64,000 nucleotides of DNA from JADJPL01 sp041183125 (GTDB lineage: Bacteria > Bacteroidota > Bacteroidia > Chitinophagales > Saprospiraceae). Made by a program: the position numbers and the translations under genes. Of this stretch, positions 42,630 to 49,838 are shown in pieces. Every line of letters begins with the position of its first letter. Within the stretch, counting starts at the first letter, position 1. The stretch is from the NCBI GenBank assembly GCA_041183125.1, contig JBEGMH010000344.1, positions 12,220-76,219 on the forward strand, given 5' to 3'. Below the pieces are notes generated by a model. That model saw nothing but the letters and a program-made list of their open reading frames with translations. It was not told where the DNA came from and did no database searches.

Positions 42630-43637
42630 ATGAGAGTTACCGTCCCTTTCCTTTTCCTGTGCTGCTTGCTTGCCGTGGAGAGCTTGTCCGCACAATTCAC
42701 GCAAAAGCCCCTGCCTTACGCGTACAATGCACTGGAGCCCTACATTGATGCCCAAACCATGGAAATCCACTTTTCCAAACACCACACAGCATACATCAAC
42801 AACCTAAACAAAGCCCTGAGCGGCACGGAGGCGGCCAGCATGGACCTTGAGAAAATATTGGCCGGCATTTCCAAATTCCCGGAAGCGGTGCGCAACAATG
42901 GCGGCGGGCACTATAACCACGAGTTGTTCTGGAGCGTGCTCACGCCGGAGAAAAACACCCAGCCTTCCACAGAATTAGCCAAAGCCATCACCAATACGTT
43001 CACTTCCGTGGACAGCTTGAAAACATTGATGAACCAGGCTGCAGCCACGCGCTTTGGCTCGGGCTGGGCATGGTTGGTCGTAACGCCTTACGGCAAATTA
43101 GAGGTTTGCTCCACCCCCAACCAGGACAACCCACTCATGGACATCGCCCCCGTAAAAGGATATCCCATACTGGGCATCGACGTCTGGGAACACGCGTATT
43201 ACCTCAAATATCAGAACAAACGCGGCGACTACTTAGCCAGTATCTGGAACGTCGTCAACTGGACCGAGGTCAGTAAGCGATTCGCAGAGGGGATGAAGCG
43301 CCGCAAAGGCCTCTTTGACGAATGGGCAGAAATGAAAGCTTTTCACAAGGTGATGTCGGAAACGTTCCACCCCAGCGAGGAAGGAAAATTGGAGCCCATC
43401 CGTACCCGCAGCGGGGAAATGGTGGAAAAAGCCCTCGCCCTACCCGATTCCAAAAAGCCCGCCGAATTCAATACCCCCAACATCAATACCTCTGTCAAGG
43501 CATTGATCGCACAGGCTAAAACGGTACATAAACTCGTGAAGCAAAAAGCAGACGACAAAACCGTCACCGAAGCGCTCAACAAAGCACACGACGTATTCCA
43601 CACCATCGTAGGCCTCTGCCGCGATGAAGTGCATTAA
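42630..43637 (+). CDS. Exported Fe/Mn superoxide dismutase with C-terminal helical extension
   Basis: 335 residues, about 120 longer than usual. A signal peptide ends SLSAQ at about 22. The Fe/Mn-SOD domain (about 23-215) has all metal ligands: HFSKHHTAYINN (first His), GGGHYNHELFW (second His), and GIDVWEHAYY (Asp and third His). GGGH and STPNQDNPL lean toward the manganese or cambialistic type. Residues about 225-335 form an added mostly helical domain with Met, His and Cys near its ends (HKVMSETFHPSEEG, VFHTIVGLC). It resembles a four-helix bundle such as cytochrome b562 by eye only. The enzyme would detoxify superoxide in the periplasm or outside. The gene follows repeat copy H and has its own promoter-like boxes. 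Confidence 0.93.
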   Translation: MRVTVPFLFLCCLLAVESLSAQFTQKPLPYAYNALEPYIDAQTMEIHFSKHHTAYINNLNKALSGTEAASMDLEKILAGISKFPEAVRNNGGGHYNHELFWSVLTPEKNTQPSTELAKAITNTFTSVDSLKTLMNQAAATRFGSGWAWLVVTPYGKLEVCSTPNQDNPLMDIAPVKGYPILGIDVWEHAYYLKYQNKRGDYLASIWNVVNWTEVSKRFAEGMKRRKGLFDEWAEMKAFHKVMSETFHPSEEGKLEPIRTRSGEMVEKALALPDSKKPAEFNTPNINTSVKALIAQAKTVHKLVKQKADDKTVTEALNKAHDVFHTIVGLCRDEVH

Positions 43638-43659
43638 CCACCTGCTCTAACCCATTGTT

Positions 43660-44448
43660 ATGCAACTACTACAGACGGCCGAACGGGTCTCGCAACACGA
43701 CTTGTCTGACAACTACGTCTTTCAACGCTCTGTATTGGCGTATATCGAAGCCGCAAAACTCGTATCCGGCCAAGTGCTGGAAATAGGTACCGGCAGCGGT
43801 TATGGCATCGGGGTCATCGCTGACCAGACCGAGCGCTTTGTCACCCTGGACAAGTTCGAGCCCGCTATCCTCGCCAGCCAGGAAATCCAGCGCAGGGACA
43901 ACGTCGAATTCATCCGCATGACCATCCCGCCCTTGTCGGGCATCCCGGACGATGCGTTTGATTTCGTCATCTCTTTCCAGGTCATCGAGCATATTGAAAA
44001 CGACAACCTGTTCGTACAGGAAATACACCGGGTACTCAAACCCGGCGGAAAGTTTATCGTAACCACCCCCAACCGGAAAATGTCCCTCACCCGCAACCCA
44101 TGGCACGTCAGGGAATACACCGTATCCGAACTGAAAGCCCTCCTGTTGAAACGCTTCGATTCGGTGGAGGCCTCCGGCGTTTTCGGAAACGAAAAAATCA
44201 TGGCCTACTACGATAAGAACAAGGCTTCCGTAGAGGCGATTACCCGCTTTGATGTGCTCAAGCTCCAGTATCGGTTGCCGCGGCAGTTGCTACAAATTCC
44301 CTACGACGTCCTCAACCGGATGAACCGTAGGAAACTGCTCAAAAACAACAACTCCTTGGTGAGCGAAATCACCAAGGAGGACTATTGCTTAGGGGAAGCC
44401 GACGATAGCTGCTTCGACCTGTTCTATGTAGCCAGGAAAAAGGGGTAA
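43660..44448 (+). CDS. Class I SAM-dependent methyltransferase
   Basis: 262 residues. Motif I reads VLEIGTGSGYGI, followed by the acidic loop TLDKFEP and the Methyltransf_11 motif FDFVISFQVIEHIEND. LKPGGKFIVTTPN completes the core fold. The C-terminal third (about 165-262) is basic and helical without a recognised motif. The substrate is unknown; small-molecule or lipid-quinone-like acceptors are usual for this fold. It starts 22 bases after the dismutase gene and may share its transcript. Its stop codon lies inside a bidirectional hairpin terminator. Confidence 0.88.
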   Translation: MQLLQTAERVSQHDLSDNYVFQRSVLAYIEAAKLVSGQVLEIGTGSGYGIGVIADQTERFVTLDKFEPAILASQEIQRRDNVEFIRMTIPPLSGIPDDAFDFVISFQVIEHIENDNLFVQEIHRVLKPGGKFIVTTPNRKMSLTRNPWHVREYTVSELKALLLKRFDSVEASGVFGNEKIMAYYDKNKASVEAITRFDVLKLQYRLPRQLLQIPYDVLNRMNRRKLLKNNNSLVSEITKEDYCLGEADDSCFDLFYVARKKG

Positions 44449-44462
44449 GCCCCCTTTTTCCT
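44434..44462. terminator. Bidirectional terminator between methyltransferase and DoxX genes
   Basis: Twelve-base arms AGGAAAAAGGGG (44434-44445) and CCCCTTTTTCCT (44451-44462) pair perfectly over a five-base loop. The stop codons of both convergent genes overlap the hairpin. Both strands show a T-run in the 3' arm. Confidence 0.75.
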
Positions 44463-44820
44463 AGAAAAGCCGGTAGAGGGCAACTTCCAGCGCCAGGATA
44501 AACAACACGGCATTGATGATAATGGCTTGTTTTTCCCCTTTTCGGTAGTGGTAGAGGCCAGCCATGACCATGATGGCAGCCAAGCCAAGACCTGCGAGAC
44601 CCGTCAGCCAGGGCAGGATTCCCGTTGCGTAGGGAAGGATCAAGCCCACTGCCCCCAACAACTCCGCTATACCGACGTACCGGACCGTTTGAACGGGGTA
44701 ATCGTTTACCCAAGGCATGTTGGGGGCTAACTTGTCTATCGGTTGTGTGGCCTTGACGACACCGGCCAGGCCGAACAATACGGCTAAAACGACCTGAATG
44801 ATCCAATAAAGCGTGTTCAT
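44461..44820 (-). CDS. DoxX family membrane protein
   Basis: 119 residues with four predicted membrane helices. The pattern VLAVLFGLAGVVKATQP, WVNDYPVQTVRYVGIAELLGAVGLILP and GLAAIMVMAGLYHYRKGE is that of the small DoxX-like family. These proteins sit in the inner membrane; a link to thiosulfate:quinone oxidation is known for one member only, so no specific role is claimed. It stands alone on the minus strand with its own promoter-like box at 44858-44865. Confidence 0.9.
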   Translation of the reverse strand: MNTLYWIIQVVLAVLFGLAGVVKATQPIDKLAPNMPWVNDYPVQTVRYVGIAELLGAVGLILPYATGILPWLTGLAGLGLAAIMVMAGLYHYRKGEKQAIIINAVLFILALEVALYRLF

Positions 44821-44857
44821 AGCGTATAATCGTGTGTGAAAAAATCATTTGGGAACG

Positions 44858-44865
44858 CAAACATA
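44858..44865 (-). promoter_or_regulatory. Candidate -7 box for DoxX gene
   Basis: On the minus strand this reads TATGTTTG, an exact TANNTTTG match, about 38 bases before the ATG. The bases following it (CGTTCCCAAATG) are the same as at the DUF1573 promoter. Confidence 0.55.
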
Positions 44866-44906
44866 AGGAAAAATACGCCAAAAAGATACCCTCGGATCAA
44901 CCCTGT

Positions 44907-45746
44907 TTAAAATTTCCCGGCCCACTCGATGGCGCTGATCAGGTGTTCTAGGGCCAACGGCTCTCCGAAGATCGCCCCTGCGTGGCCCATACCGGTGTAA
45001 AACACCCTTCCCTTGCCCGCTTTGTTCACCCAGCTGATGGGATGGTCTTTGCCCATACCTCCTGTTTCTCCTACGTCGTACGTGCTTTCGTCGAGCGAAG
45101 CGAGCACGTGGATGTCTCCCCTACCGCGTACGTTGCGGTTGAAGTTGTACCATTCATCTGCCCTTTTCCAGGTGGGTGGAAGGTGTCGGGTCGTCGGGTG
45201 CTTGCCGTCTTCGGTGACAATGGTCGCCTCCGGCATGTGCGGGCGCATGCTGTGGTTTTTGAAGTACGCTCCCACCAGGTTGCCGTACCACTCCCAGGAA
45301 TACTCGGTGTCCGATGCGGAGTGAATGCCCACGAAGCCGCCGCCGCCTTCTACAAACCCTTTGAGCGCTGCTTCCTGGTCAGGGGTCAACACGTCTCCGG
45401 TAGTGCAGTGAAACACTACCACCTTGAAACGCGAGAGGTAATCGTCGTTGAAAAACGCCCCGTTCTCCGTGGCCACTACGTCCCAGCCCTTTGCTTTGCC
45501 GATCTCCTGGAACGTTTCCGTGCCCACTTTGATGGACTCTGTATGCCGGAACCCATTGGTTTTTGTGAACACCAAAACCCCTTTAGAACCAATTTTTCCA
45601 GGGTCAGGAGGGCGCACTGTGTCAAAAACCGGGTGCTGCCAGGGCAGTTTGCGCGTGAGGTAGAGCGCATATACTTTGAGGGACGAAAAGGCTAAAAACA
45701 ATACGCCCAGCGTCACTGTCAGAATTTTAATTGATTTTTTTAACAT
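44907..45746 (-). CDS. ThuA-like domain protein, exported or membrane-anchored
   Basis: 279 residues. One N-terminal hydrophobic segment (about 9-28) acts as signal anchor or signal peptide. The ThuA fold, a glutamine-amidotransferase-like trehalose-utilisation domain, is seen from about 55: VLVFTKTNGFRHTESI, VVVFHCTTGDVLTPDQ, GGGGFVGIHSASDTEY and GRVFYTGMGHAGAIFGEP. Proteins of this family are often near sugar-degradation genes in Bacteroidota, and their reaction is not established. It has an AT-rich upstream region with no clear promoter box. Confidence 0.92.
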   Translation of the reverse strand: MLKKSIKILTVTLGVLFLAFSSLKVYALYLTRKLPWQHPVFDTVRPPDPGKIGSKGVLVFTKTNGFRHTESIKVGTETFQEIGKAKGWDVVATENGAFFNDDYLSRFKVVVFHCTTGDVLTPDQEAALKGFVEGGGGFVGIHSASDTEYSWEWYGNLVGAYFKNHSMRPHMPEATIVTEDGKHPTTRHLPPTWKRADEWYNFNRNVRGRGDIHVLASLDESTYDVGETGGMGKDHPISWVNKAGKGRVFYTGMGHAGAIFGEPLALEHLISAIEWAGKF

Positions 45747-45891
45747 AATTAAAATTTTATTTTGTTATCCATAAAAAACTGTTTTCGTTACCAAAGCGCC
45801 AAGACGGTCGGTATTTATTTTGGAAATGTACAAAAAAACCTCCAAAGCCTTGCAGTGCGGAAGAAAAACAGGTACTTCCTGATTTTTTTCT

Positions 45892-45899
45892 TACTTTTG
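45892..45899 (+). promoter_or_regulatory. Candidate -7 box for Cys/His lipoprotein gene
   Basis: TACTTTTG is an exact TANNTTTG match. It is 32 bases before the ATG at 45931 and excludes the in-frame TTG at 45904 as the likely start. Confidence 0.5.
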
Positions 45900-45930
45900 A
45901 ACATTGATCAACCTGAATAATACCAGCACC

Positions 45931-46410
45931 ATGAAGCAATTCATCCTCCTGGCGTCTCTTGGCCTTTCTTTTATAGCCCTCTCCTGCAACAACGACAAAG
46001 GGATACGCGAAGAAGCAGAGCGCTCTCTCGGTCAGCCCGGCGTCCAGGCACCGTCGCCCGCTACGCCCGCTACGCCAAATCCAGCTACGGCTACAGCTGC
46101 TGCCCCCGGCGGTGTCGCCCACTACATCTGCCCCAACAACTGTGCCGGAAGCGGCGGGGATGCGACGGGTACTTGCCCGACCTGTGGAACGACCTACATC
46201 CACAACCAGGCATACCACGACCAGGCCAGCCCTCAAATCAGCACCCAAGTACCTCCCACCCCGGCACCACAAACCACCGATCCGCCCCAGAATGCGGCCG
46301 GGGTTTGGCACTACACGTGCAGCAAAGGCTGTGCAGGCGGTGCAGGGACGGCCGTAGCTTGTGCTTCCTGCGGCCAGATGCTGGCGCACAACGCTGCCTA
46401 CCATAATTAG
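45931..46410 (+). CDS. Lipoprotein with two Cys/His-rich metal-binding-like repeats
   Basis: 159 residues. A lipoprotein signal peptide ends ALSC (Cys19). A Pro/Ala/Thr-rich linker leads to the first repeat (64-97) with Cys67, Cys71, Cys82, Cys85 and His64, His91, His96. A second Pro/Thr linker leads to the second repeat (127-159) with Cys130, Cys134, Cys144, Cys147 and His127, His153, His158. Both repeats follow HYxCxxxCAG, CxxCG and HNxAYH. The Cys pattern recalls zinc ribbons and heavy-metal-binding domains found on copper-handling proteins. I do not recognise a named family with certainty. Metal binding on the periplasmic or outer face is inferred. The TAG stop is the first triplet of repeat copy I. 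Confidence 0.85.
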   Translation: MKQFILLASLGLSFIALSCNNDKGIREEAERSLGQPGVQAPSPATPATPNPATATAAAPGGVAHYICPNNCAGSGGDATGTCPTCGTTYIHNQAYHDQASPQISTQVPPTPAPQTTDPPQNAAGVWHYTCSKGCAGGAGTAVACASCGQMLAHNAAYHN

Positions 46411-46507
46411 ACTAGCCGGGAGGGGCTCCTCGGGGACTCAGCGGGGTGAGACGGGCTCAAAAGACCTTTTTCGCCTCACTCCGCTGGCCTCCCGCCCGCG
46501 TCCACTA
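46408..46507 (+). repeat. Palindromic repeat, diverged copy I
   Basis: About 100 bases starting at the TAG stop codon of the lipoprotein gene: TAGACTAGCCGGGAGGGG on the left and CCTCCCGCCCGCGTCCACTA on the right. The inner arms CAGCGGGGTGAGACGG and CGCCTCACTCCGCTGG also pair, around a CTCAAAAGACCTTTTT core. It is longer and more GC-rich than the other copies. Confidence 0.5.
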
Positions 46508-46533
46508 GCTTCCTTTTTTTGGTTATAGATACT

Positions 46534-48726
46534 ATGAAACACTCTTTTTTTATCCTTTTGTCGTTGCTCTTTTGCAATAGCCTGCTGTTCTCCCAAAAGA
46601 AAAACGCGTCTTTCGAATACCCTATCCACCGCGCTGCCCACCCGATACACATTGACGGGTCGGGCGCTGATTCCGCCTGGTCAAAGGCAGCCATAGCCAG
46701 CGATTTTTACATGGTCCTGCCGATGGATACCAGCAAAGCCCAGGTGCGCACCGAGGTGCGTATGCTCTACGACGACCTGAACCTGTACCTGTTGGCTGTG
46801 TGCTATGAAAAAGTCCCCGGCCCCTACATGGTCGAATCCCTGCGAAGGGATTTCAACTTCGGGAAAAACGACAACTTCCTGCTGTTTCTGGACCCCTTCG
46901 ACGACCAGACCAACGGTTTTACCTTCGGCTCCAACGCGGAAGGGGCACAATGGGACGGACTCCTCTTCGACGGGGGCAGCGCCAACCTGGGTTGGGACAA
47001 TAAGTGGGTCTCCGAAGTGCATGCCGAAGACGATAAGTGGACCTTTGAAATGGCTGTGCCCTTCAAAACGCTGCGCTACAAAAGCGGAATAACGCGCTGG
47101 GGCGTCAATTTCAGCCGCCTGGATTTGAAAACCACGGAAAAATCGAGCTGGACACCGGTGCCCCGGCAATTCCCCACGGCATCCTTAGCCTATACCGGCG
47201 TATTGGTCTGGGATGAACCGCCCCCGCCTCCCGGGCTGAACTTCGCAGTCATCCCCTATCTTTTGGGAAATACCTCCAAAGATTATGTCTCCGGCAAAGA
47301 GGGAAAAACTGGGTTCGACGCCGGCCTGGATGCAAAAATCAGCATCACCTCCGCGCTCAACCTCGACCTCGCCGTGAACCCCGATTTCTCCCAGGTAGAA
47401 GTAGACCGGCAGCAGATCAACCTGGACCGTTTTGAGCTGTTCTTCCCTGAGCGCCGACAGTTTTTTCTGGAAAACGGGGATCTGTTCAACAACTTTGGCT
47501 ACGCATCTATCCGGCCTTTTTTCTCCCGACGCATCGGCCTCAATACCAATATCCAGTATGGCGCACGCCTCAGCGGCAAACTCGACAAAAACTGGCGTAT
47601 CGGGCTCATGGACATGCAGACGAGCGCCAACGACCAGGGCATACCCGCACAAAACTTTGCCGTGTTCGCCCTGCAACGGCAACTGTTTGCCCGTTCTAAT
47701 ATCACGGCCCTGGCCATCAACAAAGAGACCTTCGATTTTGAAAGCATCAGCGACCCTTCCCGGGTCAGCCGCTATAACCGAAATGTAGGTTTTGAGTACA
47801 ACCTGCTGTCTTCCAATAATTTTTGGAGAGGTAAACTGCTCTACCTAAAGTCGTTTTCCCCGAATTTAAGCGGAAAAGACCAAATCTTAGCCGGAAACAT
47901 CCAGTTCAACAACCGGAAATGGACCTATGGCCTCCAGTACGAACAGGTGGGCAAAAACTACCGTGCCGATGTGGGCTATGTGCCCCGGACGGGCTACCAG
48001 TACCTCAACGCCCAGGTGGGCCGCTTGTTTTTCACCCAATCCGGTCCCCTGCTGAGCCATGGCCCGCTCCTAATGTCCAACAGCTATTTGGATCCCGCAG
48101 GGCGGCAAACGGAATATACCCACGTCTTCATCTATCGCCTCAGTTATAAGAACCGCAGCGAACTGATGCTCTGGACCGCCCGTGATTACGTGCGTTTGTT
48201 GAGTGCTTTTGACCCTACCAACTTTTCCGGGCACCAATTAGCCTCCGGTACAACCCACCACTGGGGCTCGTTTGGTGGGGACTTCACTTCCAAGCCCCAG
48301 AGCCTGTTCACCTGGTCGGCGAGCTGGCGCTACGGCGGGTACTATGCCCGGGGCAAACGGCTGCGCCTGGGGGGCGACCTGGGCTATCGCTTGCAACCCC
48401 ACGCCGCCATCACTATGAGCGTAAACTATAACTATTTATCCTTTGATGAAGAGCCTGTATTGCCCCTGGCGTTGAAAAACAGCAAGTGGAATTTTTGGCT
48501 GTTGGGCCCCCGTATTGACCTCACCCTGACCAACAAGCTGTTTTTCACCAACTTCGTCCAGTTCAACAACCAGAATAAGAATGTGAACCTGAACCTCCGC
48601 GTACAATGGCGCTATAGTCCGGCTTCGGATTTCTTTATCGTCTATACAGATAATTACGCCTCTGAAAACCTGCAAATCCGAAACCGGGCATTGGTGGCCA
48701 AATGGACGTTTTGGTGGAATGGGTAG
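46534..48726 (+). CDS. DUF5916 outer-membrane protein with CBM9-like N-terminal domain
   Basis: 730 residues from the ATG at 46534. A signal peptide ends LLFSQ at about 20. Residues about 30-210 form a carbohydrate-binding family 9-like sandwich (HIDGSGADSAWSKA, LYDDLNLYLLAVCYEK, GLLFDGGSANLGWDNKW). Residues about 220-730 match DUF5916: DAGLDAKISITSALNLDLAVNPDFSQVEVD and FFPERRQFFLENGDLF are the family signature. The aromatic strand pattern to the C-terminus suggests an outer-membrane beta barrel. The ligand is unknown. It is the last plus-strand gene before the convergent ATP-grasp gene, five bases away. Confidence 0.93.
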   Translation: MKHSFFILLSLLFCNSLLFSQKKNASFEYPIHRAAHPIHIDGSGADSAWSKAAIASDFYMVLPMDTSKAQVRTEVRMLYDDLNLYLLAVCYEKVPGPYMVESLRRDFNFGKNDNFLLFLDPFDDQTNGFTFGSNAEGAQWDGLLFDGGSANLGWDNKWVSEVHAEDDKWTFEMAVPFKTLRYKSGITRWGVNFSRLDLKTTEKSSWTPVPRQFPTASLAYTGVLVWDEPPPPPGLNFAVIPYLLGNTSKDYVSGKEGKTGFDAGLDAKISITSALNLDLAVNPDFSQVEVDRQQINLDRFELFFPERRQFFLENGDLFNNFGYASIRPFFSRRIGLNTNIQYGARLSGKLDKNWRIGLMDMQTSANDQGIPAQNFAVFALQRQLFARSNITALAINKETFDFESISDPSRVSRYNRNVGFEYNLLSSNNFWRGKLLYLKSFSPNLSGKDQILAGNIQFNNRKWTYGLQYEQVGKNYRADVGYVPRTGYQYLNAQVGRLFFTQSGPLLSHGPLLMSNSYLDPAGRQTEYTHVFIYRLSYKNRSELMLWTARDYVRLLSAFDPTNFSGHQLASGTTHHWGSFGGDFTSKPQSLFTWSASWRYGGYYARGKRLRLGGDLGYRLQPHAAITMSVNYNYLSFDEEPVLPLALKNSKWNFWLLGPRIDLTLTNKLFFTNFVQFNNQNKNVNLNLRVQWRYSPASDFFIVYTDNYASENLQIRNRALVAKWTFWWNG

Positions 48727-48731
48727 CAGCC

Positions 48732-49838
48732 CTACCGCTGGTGTTTGGCCAAAAAACGCAGCGGGGCAGCTACGCTTTGGGTTCGCAACCACCTGTAATA
48801 CAAGGCTTCCTCAGAACCTTCCGGAAAATGGGCTGCCAGGAGGTTAAAAATCCAGCGGGCAGGTTTGGAATTGGCTTCGAGCATAATAGGCCCCTGGTCA
48901 CGGGTGAGCAGGATATCAAGGCCCAGTTCCGCGAAAGGGCCAAAATCAGCTGCCAGAGCCCGCGCACAATCCAGCGATAGGGCTTCGATGCGGTGTGCCC
49001 AGGCCTCGTGCCCAGAACCCGCCGCGGCGAATACAGAATCCAGTGCTTGCAAAGGCAGCGCCTCCCCCCCGGCATGCAGATTGGACACCGGGCTTCCGGG
49101 AGCGCCAACCCGAACCCCCATCCCGCTTACCTGATGTGGGCCTTCTCCTGTTTGCTGTACCAGTACGCGCACATCATAGGCGCGGTTCTCAAAGGGGATC
49201 AACGCTGCCCCCGGCTGCAGAAGGTACTGGACAGGTGGGAAATGGCTTTGCAAAAAAGAAAAGAGCTCCCGGGGGGCAAGGATACGCACTTTACCCTCTG
49301 CTTTCACGACCACGCCATTTTCCTGCCATTCTGCGATGGCAATACCTTTTCCCCTGGATCCCGTAACGGGTTTCACATAGAGACAGCCCGACGCCTCGAG
49401 AAGCGCTATGCACTGCTGTTCGTCCATCTCCGAGTATAAAAAGGCCGGGAGGGAAGGGATGGAGTGCCGGGCCAGGAAAGCGTGGAACGCCCACTTGTCG
49501 TTGGTCAGCTCCATCAACGGGACGGGATTGGCGAAACAGGTGCCACACTCCGCCAAATACGTCCTGAATTGCTCGTAAAACGAGCGCTCAGAGGGGATTT
49601 CCGTAAAATAGCGGTCATAGACCCGTGTGGGCAAAGGGTTTTCTTTGGGCACCCAATTGCCCTTTTGGCATTCCCATCCGGATAAAACCGGGCGGATGCC
49701 TGGCTGGGGGCCAAAAAAGAACAGCTCGACGCCCATGCGGTTTGCCTCTTCCCACAACTCCATGAAGAAAAGCAGTTGCTTACCGGAAGGCGGGGAGCTA
49801 AGTCCGGTTTGGGTCAACACCCCTATTGTGTTCGTCAT
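48732..49838 (-). CDS. YheC/YheD-like ATP-grasp protein
   Basis: 368 residues. The sequence follows the YheC/D pattern: an N-terminal FFMELWEEANRMGVELFFF, RVYDRYF, NDKWAFHAFLARH, the ATP-grasp nucleotide loop VKPVTGSRGKGI, YDVRVLVQ, NLHAGGEALPL and the metal-binding ELGLDILLT...IMLEANSKPARW. ATP-grasp enzymes join a carboxylate to an amine or thiol through an acyl phosphate. The named Bacillus members are spore-coat-associated, with no proved reaction. The ATG overlaps the stop of the acetoacetyl-CoA synthetase gene by four bases, so the pair is translationally coupled. A peptide-like ligase or a tailoring enzyme is possible, but the substrate is not readable. Confidence 0.87.
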   Translation of the reverse strand: MTNTIGVLTQTGLSSPPSGKQLLFFMELWEEANRMGVELFFFGPQPGIRPVLSGWECQKGNWVPKENPLPTRVYDRYFTEIPSERSFYEQFRTYLAECGTCFANPVPLMELTNDKWAFHAFLARHSIPSLPAFLYSEMDEQQCIALLEASGCLYVKPVTGSRGKGIAIAEWQENGVVVKAEGKVRILAPRELFSFLQSHFPPVQYLLQPGAALIPFENRAYDVRVLVQQTGEGPHQVSGMGVRVGAPGSPVSNLHAGGEALPLQALDSVFAAAGSGHEAWAHRIEALSLDCARALAADFGPFAELGLDILLTRDQGPIMLEANSKPARWIFNLLAAHFPEGSEEALYYRWLRTQSVAAPLRFLAKHQR

